A DNA stretch of 46,938 nt from a virus, in the IMG/VR virus record IMGVR_UViG_3300019754_000113, positions 1 to 46,938 of that record; one strand, 5' to 3'. Each line of letters opens with the position of its first letter. The stretch's first letter is position 1. The notes below the pieces were generated by a model that saw only the letters and a program-made list of their open reading frames with translations, was not told where the DNA came from and did no database searches. The position numbers and the translations under genes were made by a program. This document shows, in pieces, positions 31,968 through 41,448 of this stretch.

Positions 31968-32411
31968 ATGATACATTTTAAAAGAGGATTTACAGCTATT
32001 ACTTTTTGTGGTGAAGAACCTGTAAAAGTACGAGAGCTTTTAACTACTCCTGTTTCTATGGTAAAAAAAGGTGATATTTTAATCACAGATGTTAAGACTG
32101 CAAAGTTTTTAAGCAGACCTGGTAAAGATTTTGAAGAGTTTGATTTAAATGAAAATGATTTAGAAGATACTCAAATGGTAGAACAAATTACTGATGAAGC
32201 GGTTGCTAAAATAAAATCTTTAACAAAAGATAATTTAGAGCTTGAAAATCAACTAAAAGTTTTAGAAGATGAAAAGCAAGACTTAGAAATGAGAATTGCA
32301 GTTGAAATTGAAGAACTTAAAAAAGAGAATGAAGAATTAAATCTTAAACTTGAAGCAAAGCCAAAAACAAGAACTAGAAAAACAACAACTAACAAAGAGA
32401 GAGAATCTTAA
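31968..32411 (+). CDS. Coiled-coil head protein
   Basis: A 147-residue protein. A beta-rich N-terminus (RGFTAITFCGEEPVKV) is followed by a long acidic coiled coil (about 60-125, KDNLELENQLKVLEDEKQDL) and a basic tail KTRTRKTTTNK. It starts right after the capsid gene and overlaps the adaptor gene. It may be a head-stabilising or scaffold-like accessory; no family recognised. Confidence 0.5.
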   Translation: MIHFKRGFTAITFCGEEPVKVRELLTTPVSMVKKGDILITDVKTAKFLSRPGKDFEEFDLNENDLEDTQMVEQITDEAVAKIKSLTKDNLELENQLKVLEDEKQDLEMRIAVEIEELKKENEELNLKLEAKPKTRTRKTTTNKERES

Positions 32412-33031
32412 TGTTAGTTGTACCAAATACTTTTATAGAAGATTGTAAACCAATCATAGAAAAGCAAACAGGTAATGATATATATAAAAATGAAACATTA
32501 CTTACATATTTGAAAAGAGCATATATTCAACTTCAAAAAGATTATCCTTTGTTCCAAACTAACAAAGAATTAACAGCAGTTAATGATGGGTTTGAATATA
32601 ACTTAGAAGATGAAGTTTTAGACATAGTTTCTTTAGTAAATAACAAAGAAATTTACTCAAAAATTAGAGTTGATAAGTTTTTTGAAAAATACTCTTCTCA
32701 AAGTTGTAATAAAAATATTTTTACATTAGATATGGATGTTTTATATATCTATCCCAAAACAAAAGCAGAAGATAAAATTGAAATTTTTTATAAGTATGCA
32801 AAACCTTTAGGTGCAATTGATGAAGAGTTTACTTTACCTCTTCTTTTAACAGAAGCTTTAAGATATTGCTTTTTAAGTAAGTTTTTTGAAGAAATGCCTA
32901 AAAGAGAGGGTGATAGTTATGTTGCACTTGATTTACACTATTACAAACTATATGAAAAAGAAGTTGCTTATGCACAAAGACAATTAAAAACTAGACATAA
33001 AAATATTACATCAAATTTTCAAAGAATATAA
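32411..33031 (+). CDS. Head-tail adaptor (gp4/DUF6682-like)
   Basis: A 206-residue protein with helices ETLLTYLKRAYIQLQKDYP at the N-terminus, a beta-rich middle (LDMDVLYIYPKTKAEDKIEI) and C-terminal helices (LLTEALRYCFLSKFFEEMP). This is the layout of the adaptor that joins the portal ring to the tail in podovirus-like phages. Its place between capsid and portal agrees. It starts one base into the previous stop. Confidence 0.65.
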   Translation: MLVVPNTFIEDCKPIIEKQTGNDIYKNETLLTYLKRAYIQLQKDYPLFQTNKELTAVNDGFEYNLEDEVLDIVSLVNNKEIYSKIRVDKFFEKYSSQSCNKNIFTLDMDVLYIYPKTKAEDKIEIFYKYAKPLGAIDEEFTLPLLLTEALRYCFLSKFFEEMPKREGDSYVALDLHYYKLYEKEVAYAQRQLKTRHKNITSNFQRI

Positions 33032-33040
33032 GGAATAAAC

Positions 33041-33367
33041 ATGGAAACAGGTTTTTTAAACAGCTTAATGAATGGAGCTTCAACAGTAGGAACTAATATA
33101 GCAGATTTTACAACAGATTTATTTAAAAATGGTTCATGGTTAAATACTGCATTTAGTAACGATAACTTTTCTACTACAATGAAAGGTCTATCTAGTGGTT
33201 TTGATGCTTATTCAAAATATGGTGCTGCACAAGCAAAAGAAAAAAATGATGCTAAGATTTTTGCTTTACAAGAGGACCAATACAAGGATTATTTAACAGA
33301 TAAAGATGATGAAAAGAAAAGAATAGCATCTATAGATAACTCTTTTGGTTCTGTTTGGGGAGCATAA
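33041..33367 (+). CDS. Small virion protein before portal
   Basis: A 108-residue protein with a Gly/Ser/Asn-rich N-terminus (GFLNSLMNGASTVGTNIADF) and a charged helix at the C-terminus (LQEDQYKDYLTDKDDEKKRI). It is similar in style to short internal virion proteins. Its stop is one base before the portal ATG at 33369. No family recognised. Confidence 0.5.
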   Translation: METGFLNSLMNGASTVGTNIADFTTDLFKNGSWLNTAFSNDNFSTTMKGLSSGFDAYSKYGAAQAKEKNDAKIFALQEDQYKDYLTDKDDEKKRIASIDNSFGSVWGA

Positions 33368-33368
33368 T

Positions 33369-35216
33369 ATGTTTGATAATACAGTCCAATTAAAGTATTG
33401 GTTTGATGAATCTTTAGAGATATTAGAATCTTCAAGAAAACTAGCTAGACAAACTTTAGAATATAAAGAGGGTGAACAGTTAGCTAATGATATTAAAATG
33501 ACTCTTACATCAAGAGGACAGCCTGAACAATATGAAAATAATATCCAAAAGTTTGATACAAAGATTGTAGGTTTTCAAGATACTAGACAAACTCAAATAG
33601 GTATCTTTGGTAGACAAACAGAAGATAAACTAGCAGCTAGGATTTTAAAAGATATTATTAGAGCTATTCAAGATGAAACACATTTTGAAGTTGAAAAAGA
33701 AGCATCTAATGAGGATATGAGATTTGCAGGTTTTGCAGCACAAGAAATCAAAATCCAAGTTAGTGAAGAAAAAGATTCTTTTGGTAGAGAATTAAAAGAC
33801 TTAAAACCTATAAACCTTCCTTCAAGTGAATGTTTTTTAGATCCATTTTCAAAGCAAGAAGATTATAGTGATGCTAGACACTTTACACAAGCTTTTTTTG
33901 TAAACAAAGATGAACTATATGCACTAGGATTTGATGAAAAAGATATAGATAAATTGCATACAAATAACTATCTTGATACTTCTTTAGATGAACTTGATAT
34001 TTCATATACTAGCTATAGCGATAGATATTTACTTTGTTATACATGGTATAAAAAATGGGACAGTAAAGAAAAGAAGTTTAAGTATTTTTATTGTTATTGG
34101 AGTGATTCAGTTATCTTAAAACAAGAGAAATCACCTTTTGAAGATGTAATAGATGGTTTTCCAATCATTGTAGAGTTTTTAAGAAAAAAGAAAAACAGAA
34201 GTAAAAACATCAAAGGTTATGCAGGTATTTATAAGGATCTTATTTGTATTCAAAATGCAATTAATCATGCAAAACTAAAACTATACAATATGCTAGGAAA
34301 TATCAAAGTATTAGTAGAAACTGATGCAGTTGATGATATAGAACTATTTAAAGATGAATATAGTCTTGACAACTCAATAGTTGAAGTTGATAAAATATCT
34401 GGAATCAAAGACATAAGACAGCATACAGAATATCAACAAATCATGAACATAATTGTAGATGCTAGAAATCAAATGAAAGAAATCTTAGGTTTTAATGATG
34501 AACTTTTAGCAGTTGCTAACAATAGACTTTCTGGTGAAGCTATTGAAAAAAGACTTGGTACGGGTACTTATGGTTTAGCTGATTATTTTAAAGCATGTTC
34601 AAGACTTCAAAAAAGAACTATTGAAACTATGATCCCACTAATCATAAAATATTATGATGCTACAAGAGTTGTAAAGATTATCGAAGCAGATGATAGTATC
34701 AAATACTTTACTATAAATGAAGCTGATAAAGATGAAAACGGATTTATCAACTATGAACCTGTAGGTGATGGAATGGTTGCACCTAAGATGAAAAATACTA
34801 TTACTATTGACAAATATGATTTAGTATTTAAAGAAGAAGCTAAAGAAGTTACAAGTGCAAATGAAAGGTATAGATTAAATATTGAAATGCTTAAACAAGT
34901 TCAATCTATGAATCCACAAGTTGCAGAAGAGTTACTTCCAGATGTAATCAAAGACTCAAATGCACCAATAGCTGAAAAGATTAAAACTATACTTGAAAAT
35001 CTTAAACAAGCACCGCAACAACAAAGTACAGAAGAACAATTGAAGTTAGCAAAAATAGCTAGTGATATTGATCTTAATAAAGCAAAAGCTAGTTATCAAG
35101 GTGATAAAAATGCAGTTGATATGCTAAGAATACAGCAATCATCTGCAAGTAGCCAACAATCAAATACTGTAAAACAAAATAAAGTCCTAATGGATGCTAT
35201 GAAAGGAGTTAGTTAA
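33369..35216 (+). CDS. Portal protein (P22/T7-like)
   Basis: A 615-residue portal, forming the dodecameric ring for DNA entry. Recognisable parts are the N-terminal helices, the FDTKIVGFQDTRQTQIGIFG stretch, INLPSSECFLDPFSKQEDYS, the hairpin region RLSGEAIEKRLGTGTYGLAD typical of P22-like portals, and a Gln/Ser-rich C-terminus. I start at the ATG at 33369 (GGGGAG upstream). Long for a portal, in line with the podovirus group that has an extended barrel. Confidence 0.85.
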   Translation: MFDNTVQLKYWFDESLEILESSRKLARQTLEYKEGEQLANDIKMTLTSRGQPEQYENNIQKFDTKIVGFQDTRQTQIGIFGRQTEDKLAARILKDIIRAIQDETHFEVEKEASNEDMRFAGFAAQEIKIQVSEEKDSFGRELKDLKPINLPSSECFLDPFSKQEDYSDARHFTQAFFVNKDELYALGFDEKDIDKLHTNNYLDTSLDELDISYTSYSDRYLLCYTWYKKWDSKEKKFKYFYCYWSDSVILKQEKSPFEDVIDGFPIIVEFLRKKKNRSKNIKGYAGIYKDLICIQNAINHAKLKLYNMLGNIKVLVETDAVDDIELFKDEYSLDNSIVEVDKISGIKDIRQHTEYQQIMNIIVDARNQMKEILGFNDELLAVANNRLSGEAIEKRLGTGTYGLADYFKACSRLQKRTIETMIPLIIKYYDATRVVKIIEADDSIKYFTINEADKDENGFINYEPVGDGMVAPKMKNTITIDKYDLVFKEEAKEVTSANERYRLNIEMLKQVQSMNPQVAEELLPDVIKDSNAPIAEKIKTILENLKQAPQQQSTEEQLKLAKIASDIDLNKAKASYQGDKNAVDMLRIQQSSASSQQSNTVKQNKVLMDAMKGVS

Positions 35217-36700
35217 TGGCAACAAGTAAATATGATCAACAGTTTGATTTTACACCATTTTTAAGACAAGAAATATCAACAGCAAATAGAGGTGGAGCAA
35301 TTGCTGATATATTTAAAGCAGTTGCAGATACTAATGATGGATATGGTAACAATGCTGATGCAAAACTTTTAGGTAATTTAGCAGATGAAACTAATAAAAA
35401 GAATATTTTAAAAGATGCTTTTTATAATAGTGAAAATGCAATAACAGCAGGCAAAATTGTAGATGGAAATATTGATAGAGCAAATCAATTAGAACAAGTA
35501 GCAAGAGCGGATAAAGAGTATCAATACAATCAAAATACAAGAGAAGCTAAGAATGATGCTTTAAAAATGACAAAAGAAGATTTTTTTGATTTTTATGATG
35601 GTGAAAATTATGATAGTGGGGTAATAAGCCAATTATTCAATAATAAAGAAGATAGAGTTTATACACTTGACCAAAGAGAAAAGAAAGCAATAGCAGATGC
35701 TTTAGCATTAAAACAAGCAAAAGCCGCAGAAGCAAGAAGAATCGCTAAATATAACTATGATATGAGAGTTAGAAAACAAAATGAAATTAAAAATAAACAA
35801 ATTAATAATATCACTTCTAAGTATAAAGATTTTAACAGCTTTAAAAATAGTGAAGATTGGACTAATACACCTTATGCAGTAAAAAATGAAGTTGCTAAAT
35901 CTAAAGTTTGGGGAGATAGTGGGAAAACTGCATCTTTAAATGATCAAGTAAAGTTAGAAAAAATCAATAATAATAAAGCAGCTTTAGTTGATATAAAAGC
36001 TGAATATGAAAAAGCTTATAAAAAGCCTATGCCTTTAAATGTGCAAAGTAAGTTTGTTTATGATGGTGAAGTTCCAGAATTATTAAAAGAAAAAGCACCA
36101 ATTGATAAAGAAACTTTACCCGTTAAAGAATCAAAAGAAATAGATGGACTTTTAAAATATCAAGATACATTAAAAAAACTTGAAGAAAACTATAATACAA
36201 AAGGTACTATTTATGATAAGCAAGGAACTGCTTTTGTTGGAGGAGTAGATAGTTCTTTGGATTCTATCAGTCCTAATTTTATTTTATCAGATGCGCATAG
36301 ACAATTCAATACATATATGAATGATGTAACACTTGGTAAAACTTCTGCACTTGCAGGTACTTTATCTGATAAAGATATGGCTTTACTTCAAGGTTCTGGA
36401 TTATCTGCTACACTTGGTGAAAAGGATTTTGAAAAAGCTTTATCAGAAGCTAAAGAACTAACACAGAAATTAATCAATCAAAGATATGATTTGTTATCTA
36501 ACTCTTATGAAATGCCTAAGCATTATGATTATATAAAAACCAACACACCAGGTAGTGATAAAAAAGACAATACTCCAAAAATAACTTCTCTTAGAAAAAA
36601 GACTAATGAAAATCCACCAGAGATTATCAAGGAATTAAAAAATCCAAAAACAGGTGAAGTAAAAAAATGGAGCAATATAAGAGGATTTATCAATGAATGA
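35216..36700 (+). CDS. Internal virion / ejection protein (494 residues)
   Basis: A mostly helical, Lys/Asn/Asp-rich protein (KKAIADALALKQAKAAEARR, KLEKINNNKAALVDIKAEYE). Position right after the portal and before a 1130-residue internal protein fits a T7/P22-like ejection protein. The ATG overlaps the portal stop. No catalytic motif was seen. Confidence 0.6.
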   Translation: MATSKYDQQFDFTPFLRQEISTANRGGAIADIFKAVADTNDGYGNNADAKLLGNLADETNKKNILKDAFYNSENAITAGKIVDGNIDRANQLEQVARADKEYQYNQNTREAKNDALKMTKEDFFDFYDGENYDSGVISQLFNNKEDRVYTLDQREKKAIADALALKQAKAAEARRIAKYNYDMRVRKQNEIKNKQINNITSKYKDFNSFKNSEDWTNTPYAVKNEVAKSKVWGDSGKTASLNDQVKLEKINNNKAALVDIKAEYEKAYKKPMPLNVQSKFVYDGEVPELLKEKAPIDKETLPVKESKEIDGLLKYQDTLKKLEENYNTKGTIYDKQGTAFVGGVDSSLDSISPNFILSDAHRQFNTYMNDVTLGKTSALAGTLSDKDMALLQGSGLSATLGEKDFEKALSEAKELTQKLINQRYDLLSNSYEMPKHYDYIKTNTPGSDKKDNTPKITSLRKKTNENPPEIIKELKNPKTGEVKKWSNIRGFINE

Positions 36701-39700
36701 GAAGCCAATGACAAAAATAATTTTACCTGATGGATGGGAAGAAGTACCAACTATGGAATCAACTTTAAATATTCCAGAAGGTTGGGAAGATATAGCAGAA
36801 GCAGAGAATCAAAATCCTTTTGTTGCTAAACCACAAGAATTAAAAAGAACAGCAGTTCTTGATGATTACGAAAATGAGAATAAATCATTTCTAGATAAAG
36901 TAATATCAAAAGGTAAAGAAGCTTTAGGAATTGCAGGTTCAGCAGTTCAAGATGTTGCAAATATAGTTGCACCACTTGAAATAAATATTATGGGTGAGAA
37001 TTATGATAACCCTATTACGGGTGTAAAAGGAAATGAAACTGTTGCAGATAGAGTTATAAAAGATGGTGATTTTGCCCTAGAAGATTATAATGAAATCAAT
37101 AAATTATCAAATACGGGTCAAAGTCTAACACTTGATGATAAAAAAGGTCTTGAAACATACAATCAAAACTTAACAACAATAATGATTGATAAATATGGAT
37201 TTGATGATTTTGGTATTGGAGAAGATAATAAGTATTATGCTACAAAAGGTGAAGATGTAATTCAAATAAATAAAGATTCTATATCTGAGCTTGTATCTAG
37301 TATTTATGGTGATAAGATGGAGATTTTAGGTGCAACTCTTGGAGCTAAAAAAGGCTATGACTATGGTAAGGCTCTTGGTACAAGAGGTAAGTTAGCAGGT
37401 GGATTAATTGGTAGTGCGATAGGTGCAGGAACGGGTACTTTTGTAGATATGCTCGATAGTATTATTACGAATGGTGAAAAACTAAATGCTGCACAAATGC
37501 TAGATGAAGCTGGTAAATCTGCGGTTCTTGATTTAGGTGCAGGTGCTGTAACTACTGGAGTTTTAAAGGCAGTACCAATTGCAGGTGAAGCAATAGAAAA
37601 AGTAAACCCTTTTACTACTGCAAAAAGAGCAAAAGATTATGAAACAGATATTTTATTAAGAGAGGGTGAAGAAGTAGCTGCTGCAGATGAAGTTATTGAA
37701 GATGCTGCTAGAGAGTTTGGAGGTAAAAGAAACACAGAGCTTGCAAAACTAGCAACTTATGATGAAACTCAAAAATCACTTGGAGATATGTTTGAAAATA
37801 CAATTGAAGCTAGAAGATCAAATGTAGAAGATAGTGAAGCTTTAACAACAAACTTATTTAACAAGTTAAATATAAACGAAACTGTTAATGATTCTATTGG
37901 TTCTACAGTTGATAAAACAGCAGGAACAGTAAAAGAAAATGTTTCTGGAATAGAAGAGTATTGGGATGATTTATACTCACAAACTAGAAATGACATACAA
38001 ACTATTGTAGGGAATGAAAATATACCTGTAAAACCTTCTGTAGTAAATGATATTAACCAAAAAGTAAAGAGTTTAGAAACTATTGGAAATGTACAAAAAA
38101 GAAACATAAGTGCAGATGGTATAAGTGAGTTTGAAAAAGATTATAAATCAATGTTTGATTTAATCAGTCAAAACCTTAAAATGGAAGTTGAAGATGCAGC
38201 AGGAAACATAGTAAAAGAAGATGTAAATTCTTATACTCTTACAGGAATGATGGACCTACAAAGAAAGTTTAATGACTTTTTCTATAAGCATAATGATAAA
38301 TTAACAGATCAACAAAAGAAAAACTTAGGTAATATTAAAACATCTATTTACAATGATATTGAAAATTATGTAAACTACAAATTTGATGGTGATTCTAAAA
38401 CTGCAAAAGAAATAACAGATAAGTGGAAAAGTGTAAATGATGATTTTGGTTCATGGAAAAAAACCAAAAGTAGACATAAAATATTACAAGATATTGTAGA
38501 TAGTAAAGTAGATATAAATCAACTTACAAAAGATATGATAAATAAAACAGGTGATATTGATAAAGATAATTTAGACTTTCTAGGAAATATTAGCTTACAA
38601 CTTAGTAAATCAAGTCCAGAAAAACTAGATGAATTATATAGTTCTATTGTAAATAATATGATTGAAAATACAAAAGTTTATGATACAGAGTTTGGTAAAA
38701 ACACTAGATATATTGACTTTGAAAAATTCAATACTCTTTATGATTCTATGAAAGGGCAAAGTTTAAATAAAACTTTTGGTCAAACTATTAGAGGTAGAGA
38801 GATTTTAAAAACACTTGATAACTTTAGAACAATTGCTAAAAATGAAGAGAAGATTCAAAACTCTATTTTAAAAGGTCAAACACCTTTAAGTGAGAGTGCT
38901 AGAACTGCAAAAGATAGTTCAAGAGATTTTCTATTTGGTATTGCTTATGCAATAAGACATAGAGTTGTTGGAGTTATGCTTAGTAAAATATCAAGAGCAG
39001 AAGCTTTTAACCAAGTAGTAACAGATATGGCAAAACAAAGAAGATATGGTATCAAAGAATTTGATGATAGTATCAAAAGACTTGAAGTTAAAAATGAAAA
39101 ACTTAGTCCTAATAAACAATATTCAAAAGAAGAAATCGAAAGCTTAAAAAATATTAGAGAAGAAATCACAGCATTTAAAAAAGAGCAAGCAAAACAAAAT
39201 GCAGAAGAATTAAAAAGAATAGAAAAAGAAAAAGATCAAGCTAAACAAGCTCAAATGGCTACAGAGTTAAAAGCTAAAAATGAACAGTTTATTAAAGATA
39301 ATATGCTTTTACCAAGCAAGCCACAAGATATAGTTATTCCAGAAGCTCAAATCCAAGAGGGTGCTAAATCTCCATTAGGTTTAGATATTCAAGATAGAGT
39401 TTCACAAGTAAATACTAAGCAACCATCTACAAAATCAGTAGAAACAAAGCCTACAACTTTTGATGAATATACTACAAAAGCAGGAATAGATAAACAAGAA
39501 GTTATCTCAAAAGTTGAACTTGATAATAAATTTGAAGCACTTAAAAAAAGTCCATACTATGAAGAAGTAGTATTTAATGCTGAAAATACTTTAGCGAAAG
39601 ATGCTAGAAATAAAACTATCAAAGAAGGTGATGTAAGATACGAGCAAGAAGAGTTTTATGGTCAAGGTAATGAAAATGGTTACATCAAAATAGATGCTTC

Positions 39701-40085
39701 ATATACTCCAAATGATAAGTATGGAACTATCTTGACTAAAAGTGATTTTAATAAAATCCAAGCAAATAAAATAGATGAAGAACTTGTACAAAAAATAGAA
39801 AGTGAAATAGCAGAGCGAGAACATGCAGATATGTTAGCTCAACAACAATTTAACAAAGAGTTTGAAGAAGCAGAGGTAAAAGGTCAAATACCTTTTTCAA
39901 ATCCTGTAGTTGGTGGTGCAACAGTTGGTTCTGGTGATGCTTTGGTAAATCAAAGAGATTATAATGAAGATGGAAAAGTTGATGAAAGAGATATTGCGAT
40001 TGGTGCTATAATTGGAGCTATTGGACTTAAAGCTGCTATGAAACAATTTCCAGATTTATTTAAAATAGTAGAAAAGAGTAAATAG
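36693..40085 (+). CDS. Large internal virion protein with glycine zippers and EF-hand-like loop
   Basis: A 1130-residue protein. The N-terminus repeats a Pro-x-Gly-Trp-Glu element (LPDGWEEV then IPEGWEDI), seen in large podovirus internal proteins. A glycine-zipper segment (KLAGGLIGSAIGAGTGTFVD, about 230-249) could enter membranes. The middle is long helical coiled coil. Near the C-terminus DYNEDGKVDERD (about 1088-1099) has the spacing of a calcium-binding EF-hand or dockerin loop, followed by hydrophobic IAIGAIIGAIGL. I infer an ejected channel-forming or tape-measure-like protein. No transglycosylase motif was seen. Confidence 0.65.
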   Translation: MNEKPMTKIILPDGWEEVPTMESTLNIPEGWEDIAEAENQNPFVAKPQELKRTAVLDDYENENKSFLDKVISKGKEALGIAGSAVQDVANIVAPLEINIMGENYDNPITGVKGNETVADRVIKDGDFALEDYNEINKLSNTGQSLTLDDKKGLETYNQNLTTIMIDKYGFDDFGIGEDNKYYATKGEDVIQINKDSISELVSSIYGDKMEILGATLGAKKGYDYGKALGTRGKLAGGLIGSAIGAGTGTFVDMLDSIITNGEKLNAAQMLDEAGKSAVLDLGAGAVTTGVLKAVPIAGEAIEKVNPFTTAKRAKDYETDILLREGEEVAAADEVIEDAAREFGGKRNTELAKLATYDETQKSLGDMFENTIEARRSNVEDSEALTTNLFNKLNINETVNDSIGSTVDKTAGTVKENVSGIEEYWDDLYSQTRNDIQTIVGNENIPVKPSVVNDINQKVKSLETIGNVQKRNISADGISEFEKDYKSMFDLISQNLKMEVEDAAGNIVKEDVNSYTLTGMMDLQRKFNDFFYKHNDKLTDQQKKNLGNIKTSIYNDIENYVNYKFDGDSKTAKEITDKWKSVNDDFGSWKKTKSRHKILQDIVDSKVDINQLTKDMINKTGDIDKDNLDFLGNISLQLSKSSPEKLDELYSSIVNNMIENTKVYDTEFGKNTRYIDFEKFNTLYDSMKGQSLNKTFGQTIRGREILKTLDNFRTIAKNEEKIQNSILKGQTPLSESARTAKDSSRDFLFGIAYAIRHRVVGVMLSKISRAEAFNQVVTDMAKQRRYGIKEFDDSIKRLEVKNEKLSPNKQYSKEEIESLKNIREEITAFKKEQAKQNAEELKRIEKEKDQAKQAQMATELKAKNEQFIKDNMLLPSKPQDIVIPEAQIQEGAKSPLGLDIQDRVSQVNTKQPSTKSVETKPTTFDEYTTKAGIDKQEVISKVELDNKFEALKKSPYYEEVVFNAENTLAKDARNKTIKEGDVRYEQEEFYGQGNENGYIKIDASYTPNDKYGTILTKSDFNKIQANKIDEELVQKIESEIAEREHADMLAQQQFNKEFEEAEVKGQIPFSNPVVGGATVGSGDALVNQRDYNEDGKVDERDIAIGAIIGAIGLKAAMKQFPDLFKIVEKSK

Positions 40086-40086
40086 T

Positions 40087-40731
40087 ATGGCTAAAAAATA
40101 CCCACAAGAATTAAAAGAAAGAGCAAAAGATTATATCCAGGTACATGGATATACTTTTGAAAAAGCAGGTGAAGCTTTAGGTATTCCAAAAAATACCATC
40201 AATGATTGGAGTAGAGCAGATGCCAATGGTAAATGGATTAAGGGTAAATATACTGAAAAGATAGAAGAAGTAACAGATGAACTAAGAAATGCTATGCGCG
40301 ATCATCCTATATGGAAAACTGTTAAAGAAAAGATGTTAGCTGAAATAGTTGCAGAAAGTCCTAACGAAATGGCTTTAAGTGTAGAAGAAAAAGTAATTGC
40401 AAATAATAGATCAGAAGCTTTAATCATGGAAGCTATGAGTATTGAGAACTTTGATTTAATGGCTTTAGAAGGTGTACAACTTGCAAATAAAAAACTGCAA
40501 TATTTAAAACTTCAAGACAATATGAAAAATGTTCCAATGGGTGAAATAAAAATATATAATGATATTGTAGCAAATGTAAAAAATCAAGTACATGGAAAAG
40601 CACCAGATACAATAATCAATATAGCAAACCAAAACAATATGGCAAATCAAGTTGATTATTCATCTTTATCACAAGATGATTTAATGAAAGAATTACAGAA
40701 GATTGAACAAAAAGAAAATATAGTTTTATAG
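40087..40731 (+). CDS. Probable small terminase subunit
   Basis: A 214-residue protein. Its first 55 residues form a helix-turn-helix (ELKERAKDYIQVHGYTFEKA, GEALGIPKNTINDWSRA), as in small terminases that recognise pac or cos DNA; the rest is helical with an Asn/Gln-rich linker and acidic end (DDLMKELQKIEQKEN). It is the last gene of the head block. The large terminase is 3 kb away on the opposite strand, so this assignment is moderately sure; a transcription regulator is the alternative. Confidence 0.55.
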   Translation: MAKKYPQELKERAKDYIQVHGYTFEKAGEALGIPKNTINDWSRADANGKWIKGKYTEKIEEVTDELRNAMRDHPIWKTVKEKMLAEIVAESPNEMALSVEEKVIANNRSEALIMEAMSIENFDLMALEGVQLANKKLQYLKLQDNMKNVPMGEIKIYNDIVANVKNQVHGKAPDTIINIANQNNMANQVDYSSLSQDDLMKELQKIEQKENIVL

Positions 40732-40765
40732 TGTTAGCTATCCGTTAAAATAGCTAACAGTTTTT
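40732..40765 (+). terminator. Intrinsic terminator of the head block
   Basis: Ten-bp stem TGTTAGCTAT/ATAGCTAACA with an 8-base loop and TTTTT, directly after the small-terminase stop codon. It may also bound the minus-strand micro-ORF transcript. Confidence 0.85.
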
Positions 40766-40776
40766 GTGTGGTACGA

Positions 40777-40857
40777 TTATTTATCTTTAAAAAAATGCTT
40801 AATTTCTTCTTTGAAAAAAATACAAATACCAACAAACAATGAAATTATAACTTCCAT
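40777..40857 (-). CDS. Micro-ORF B: 26-residue membrane peptide
   Basis: A 26-codon ORF with one hydrophobic helix (MEVIISLFVGICIFF) and a charged tail (KEEIKHFFKDK). It lies just downstream of the terminator of small RNA B. The AGGA ribosome site lies within a 14-bp palindrome TCCTATATATAGGA, which can hide it, as in type I toxin mRNAs. A second, GTGGAGG, lies 24 bases upstream. The same RNA-terminator-micro-ORF order occurs at 43356-43620. Confidence 0.5.
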   Translation of the reverse strand: MEVIISLFVGICIFFKEEIKHFFKDK

Positions 40858-40906
40858 GATTTGTCCTATATATAGGATACCTCCACCGCAACCCAACTAA
40901 ATGACC

Positions 40907-41016
40907 AAAAAAAAAGCTTCGCAAAAAAATGCGAAGCTTTATATATATAAGCACAAAAACTTTTGATATTTAAAGTCTAGTTAACGCTAGACTGTTTCAG
41001 CCTTATAAATAAGGTT
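40907..41016 (-). ncRNA. Small RNA B (about 110 nt)
   Basis: The extended -10 TGATATAAT (41031-41023, minus) gives a start near 41016. The RNA has hairpin CCTTATTTATAAGG, linker with GAAACA, hairpin AGTCTAG-n-CTAGACT followed by TTAAA, and an intrinsic terminator GCTTCGCA-n-TGCGAAGC with nine U residues (40937-40907). It is homologous in layout and partly in sequence to small RNA A (AAACAGTC, then GAC, then TTAAA), with different stem bases that remain paired. Confidence 0.65.
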
Positions 41017-41032
41017 AGGGTAATTATATCAT

Positions 41033-41236
41033 AAAAAATAATATCCCCATATTTACGGGGATATTTATCAAAGTTCATCATTTGTTTTGTAAATTTTAAG
41101 TCCAATTAGAGTTAGACTATTTTAAAGTCTAGTTAGCGCTAGACTGATTTATATAGCAACACAAGAACGAAGCCAACAGAACTACTTTTTTTAAGTTTAT
41201 TTTGACCAAAAATAAACAGTTTATCTAAAAAAGATA
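41033..41236 (-). ncRNA. Small RNA C (about 200 nt)
   Basis: The same extended -10 TGATATAAT (41251-41243, minus) precedes hairpins TTATCT-n-AGATAA and GTTTATTTT-n-AAAATAAAC followed by TTAAA. It then has two hairpins of the type AGTCTA-n-TAGACT/AGTCTAA-n-TTGGACT, each followed by TT(T)AAAA, and terminator AATATCCCC-n-GGGGATATT with a U-run (41065-41033). It lies head to tail with RNA B. No supportable ORF inside. Confidence 0.6.
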
Positions 41237-41254
41237 AGTTATATTATATCACAT

Positions 41255-41446
41255 TTAAACCACCTCCTCTATATTTTTAATATCATTTATAATATTTCTA
41301 ATATTATCTGACAAAACCATAACACCACTTGTAAAAGTATCTTCATCAAAGTTGTTTAAATACATCATACCATTTACTAAAAAGTCAATACCTTTTAGTT
41401 TATCTGCTATCTCTTCTAAATCTATTTTTGAAACTTGTGTACTCAT
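41255..41446 (-). CDS. Hypothetical 63-residue protein
   Basis: A small acidic, helical protein (SKIDLEEIADKLKGIDFLVN, LSDNIRNIINDIKNIEEVV). Its start is two bases after the antirepressor stop, so it is cotranscribed. This type of small helical protein often accompanies phage antirepressors, but no family is recognised. Confidence 0.55.
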   Translation of the reverse strand: MSTQVSKIDLEEIADKLKGIDFLVNGMMYLNNFDEDTFTSGVMVLSDNIRNIINDIKNIEEVV

Positions 41447-41448
41447 GA

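Noticed and set aside
40100-40731. Small-terminase candidate as a transposase or homing HTH protein
   Set aside because: Only the N-terminal helix-turn-helix is shared. There is no catalytic motif, and gene order at the end of the head block fits terminase better.
41095-41150. CRISPR repeat or Cas12a-type direct repeat (GTCTAA... similarity)
   Set aside because: The hairpins are not evenly spaced repeats with spacers, lack the conserved TCTAC/GTAGA stem, and no cas gene is present. They fit better as hairpins of small RNA C.
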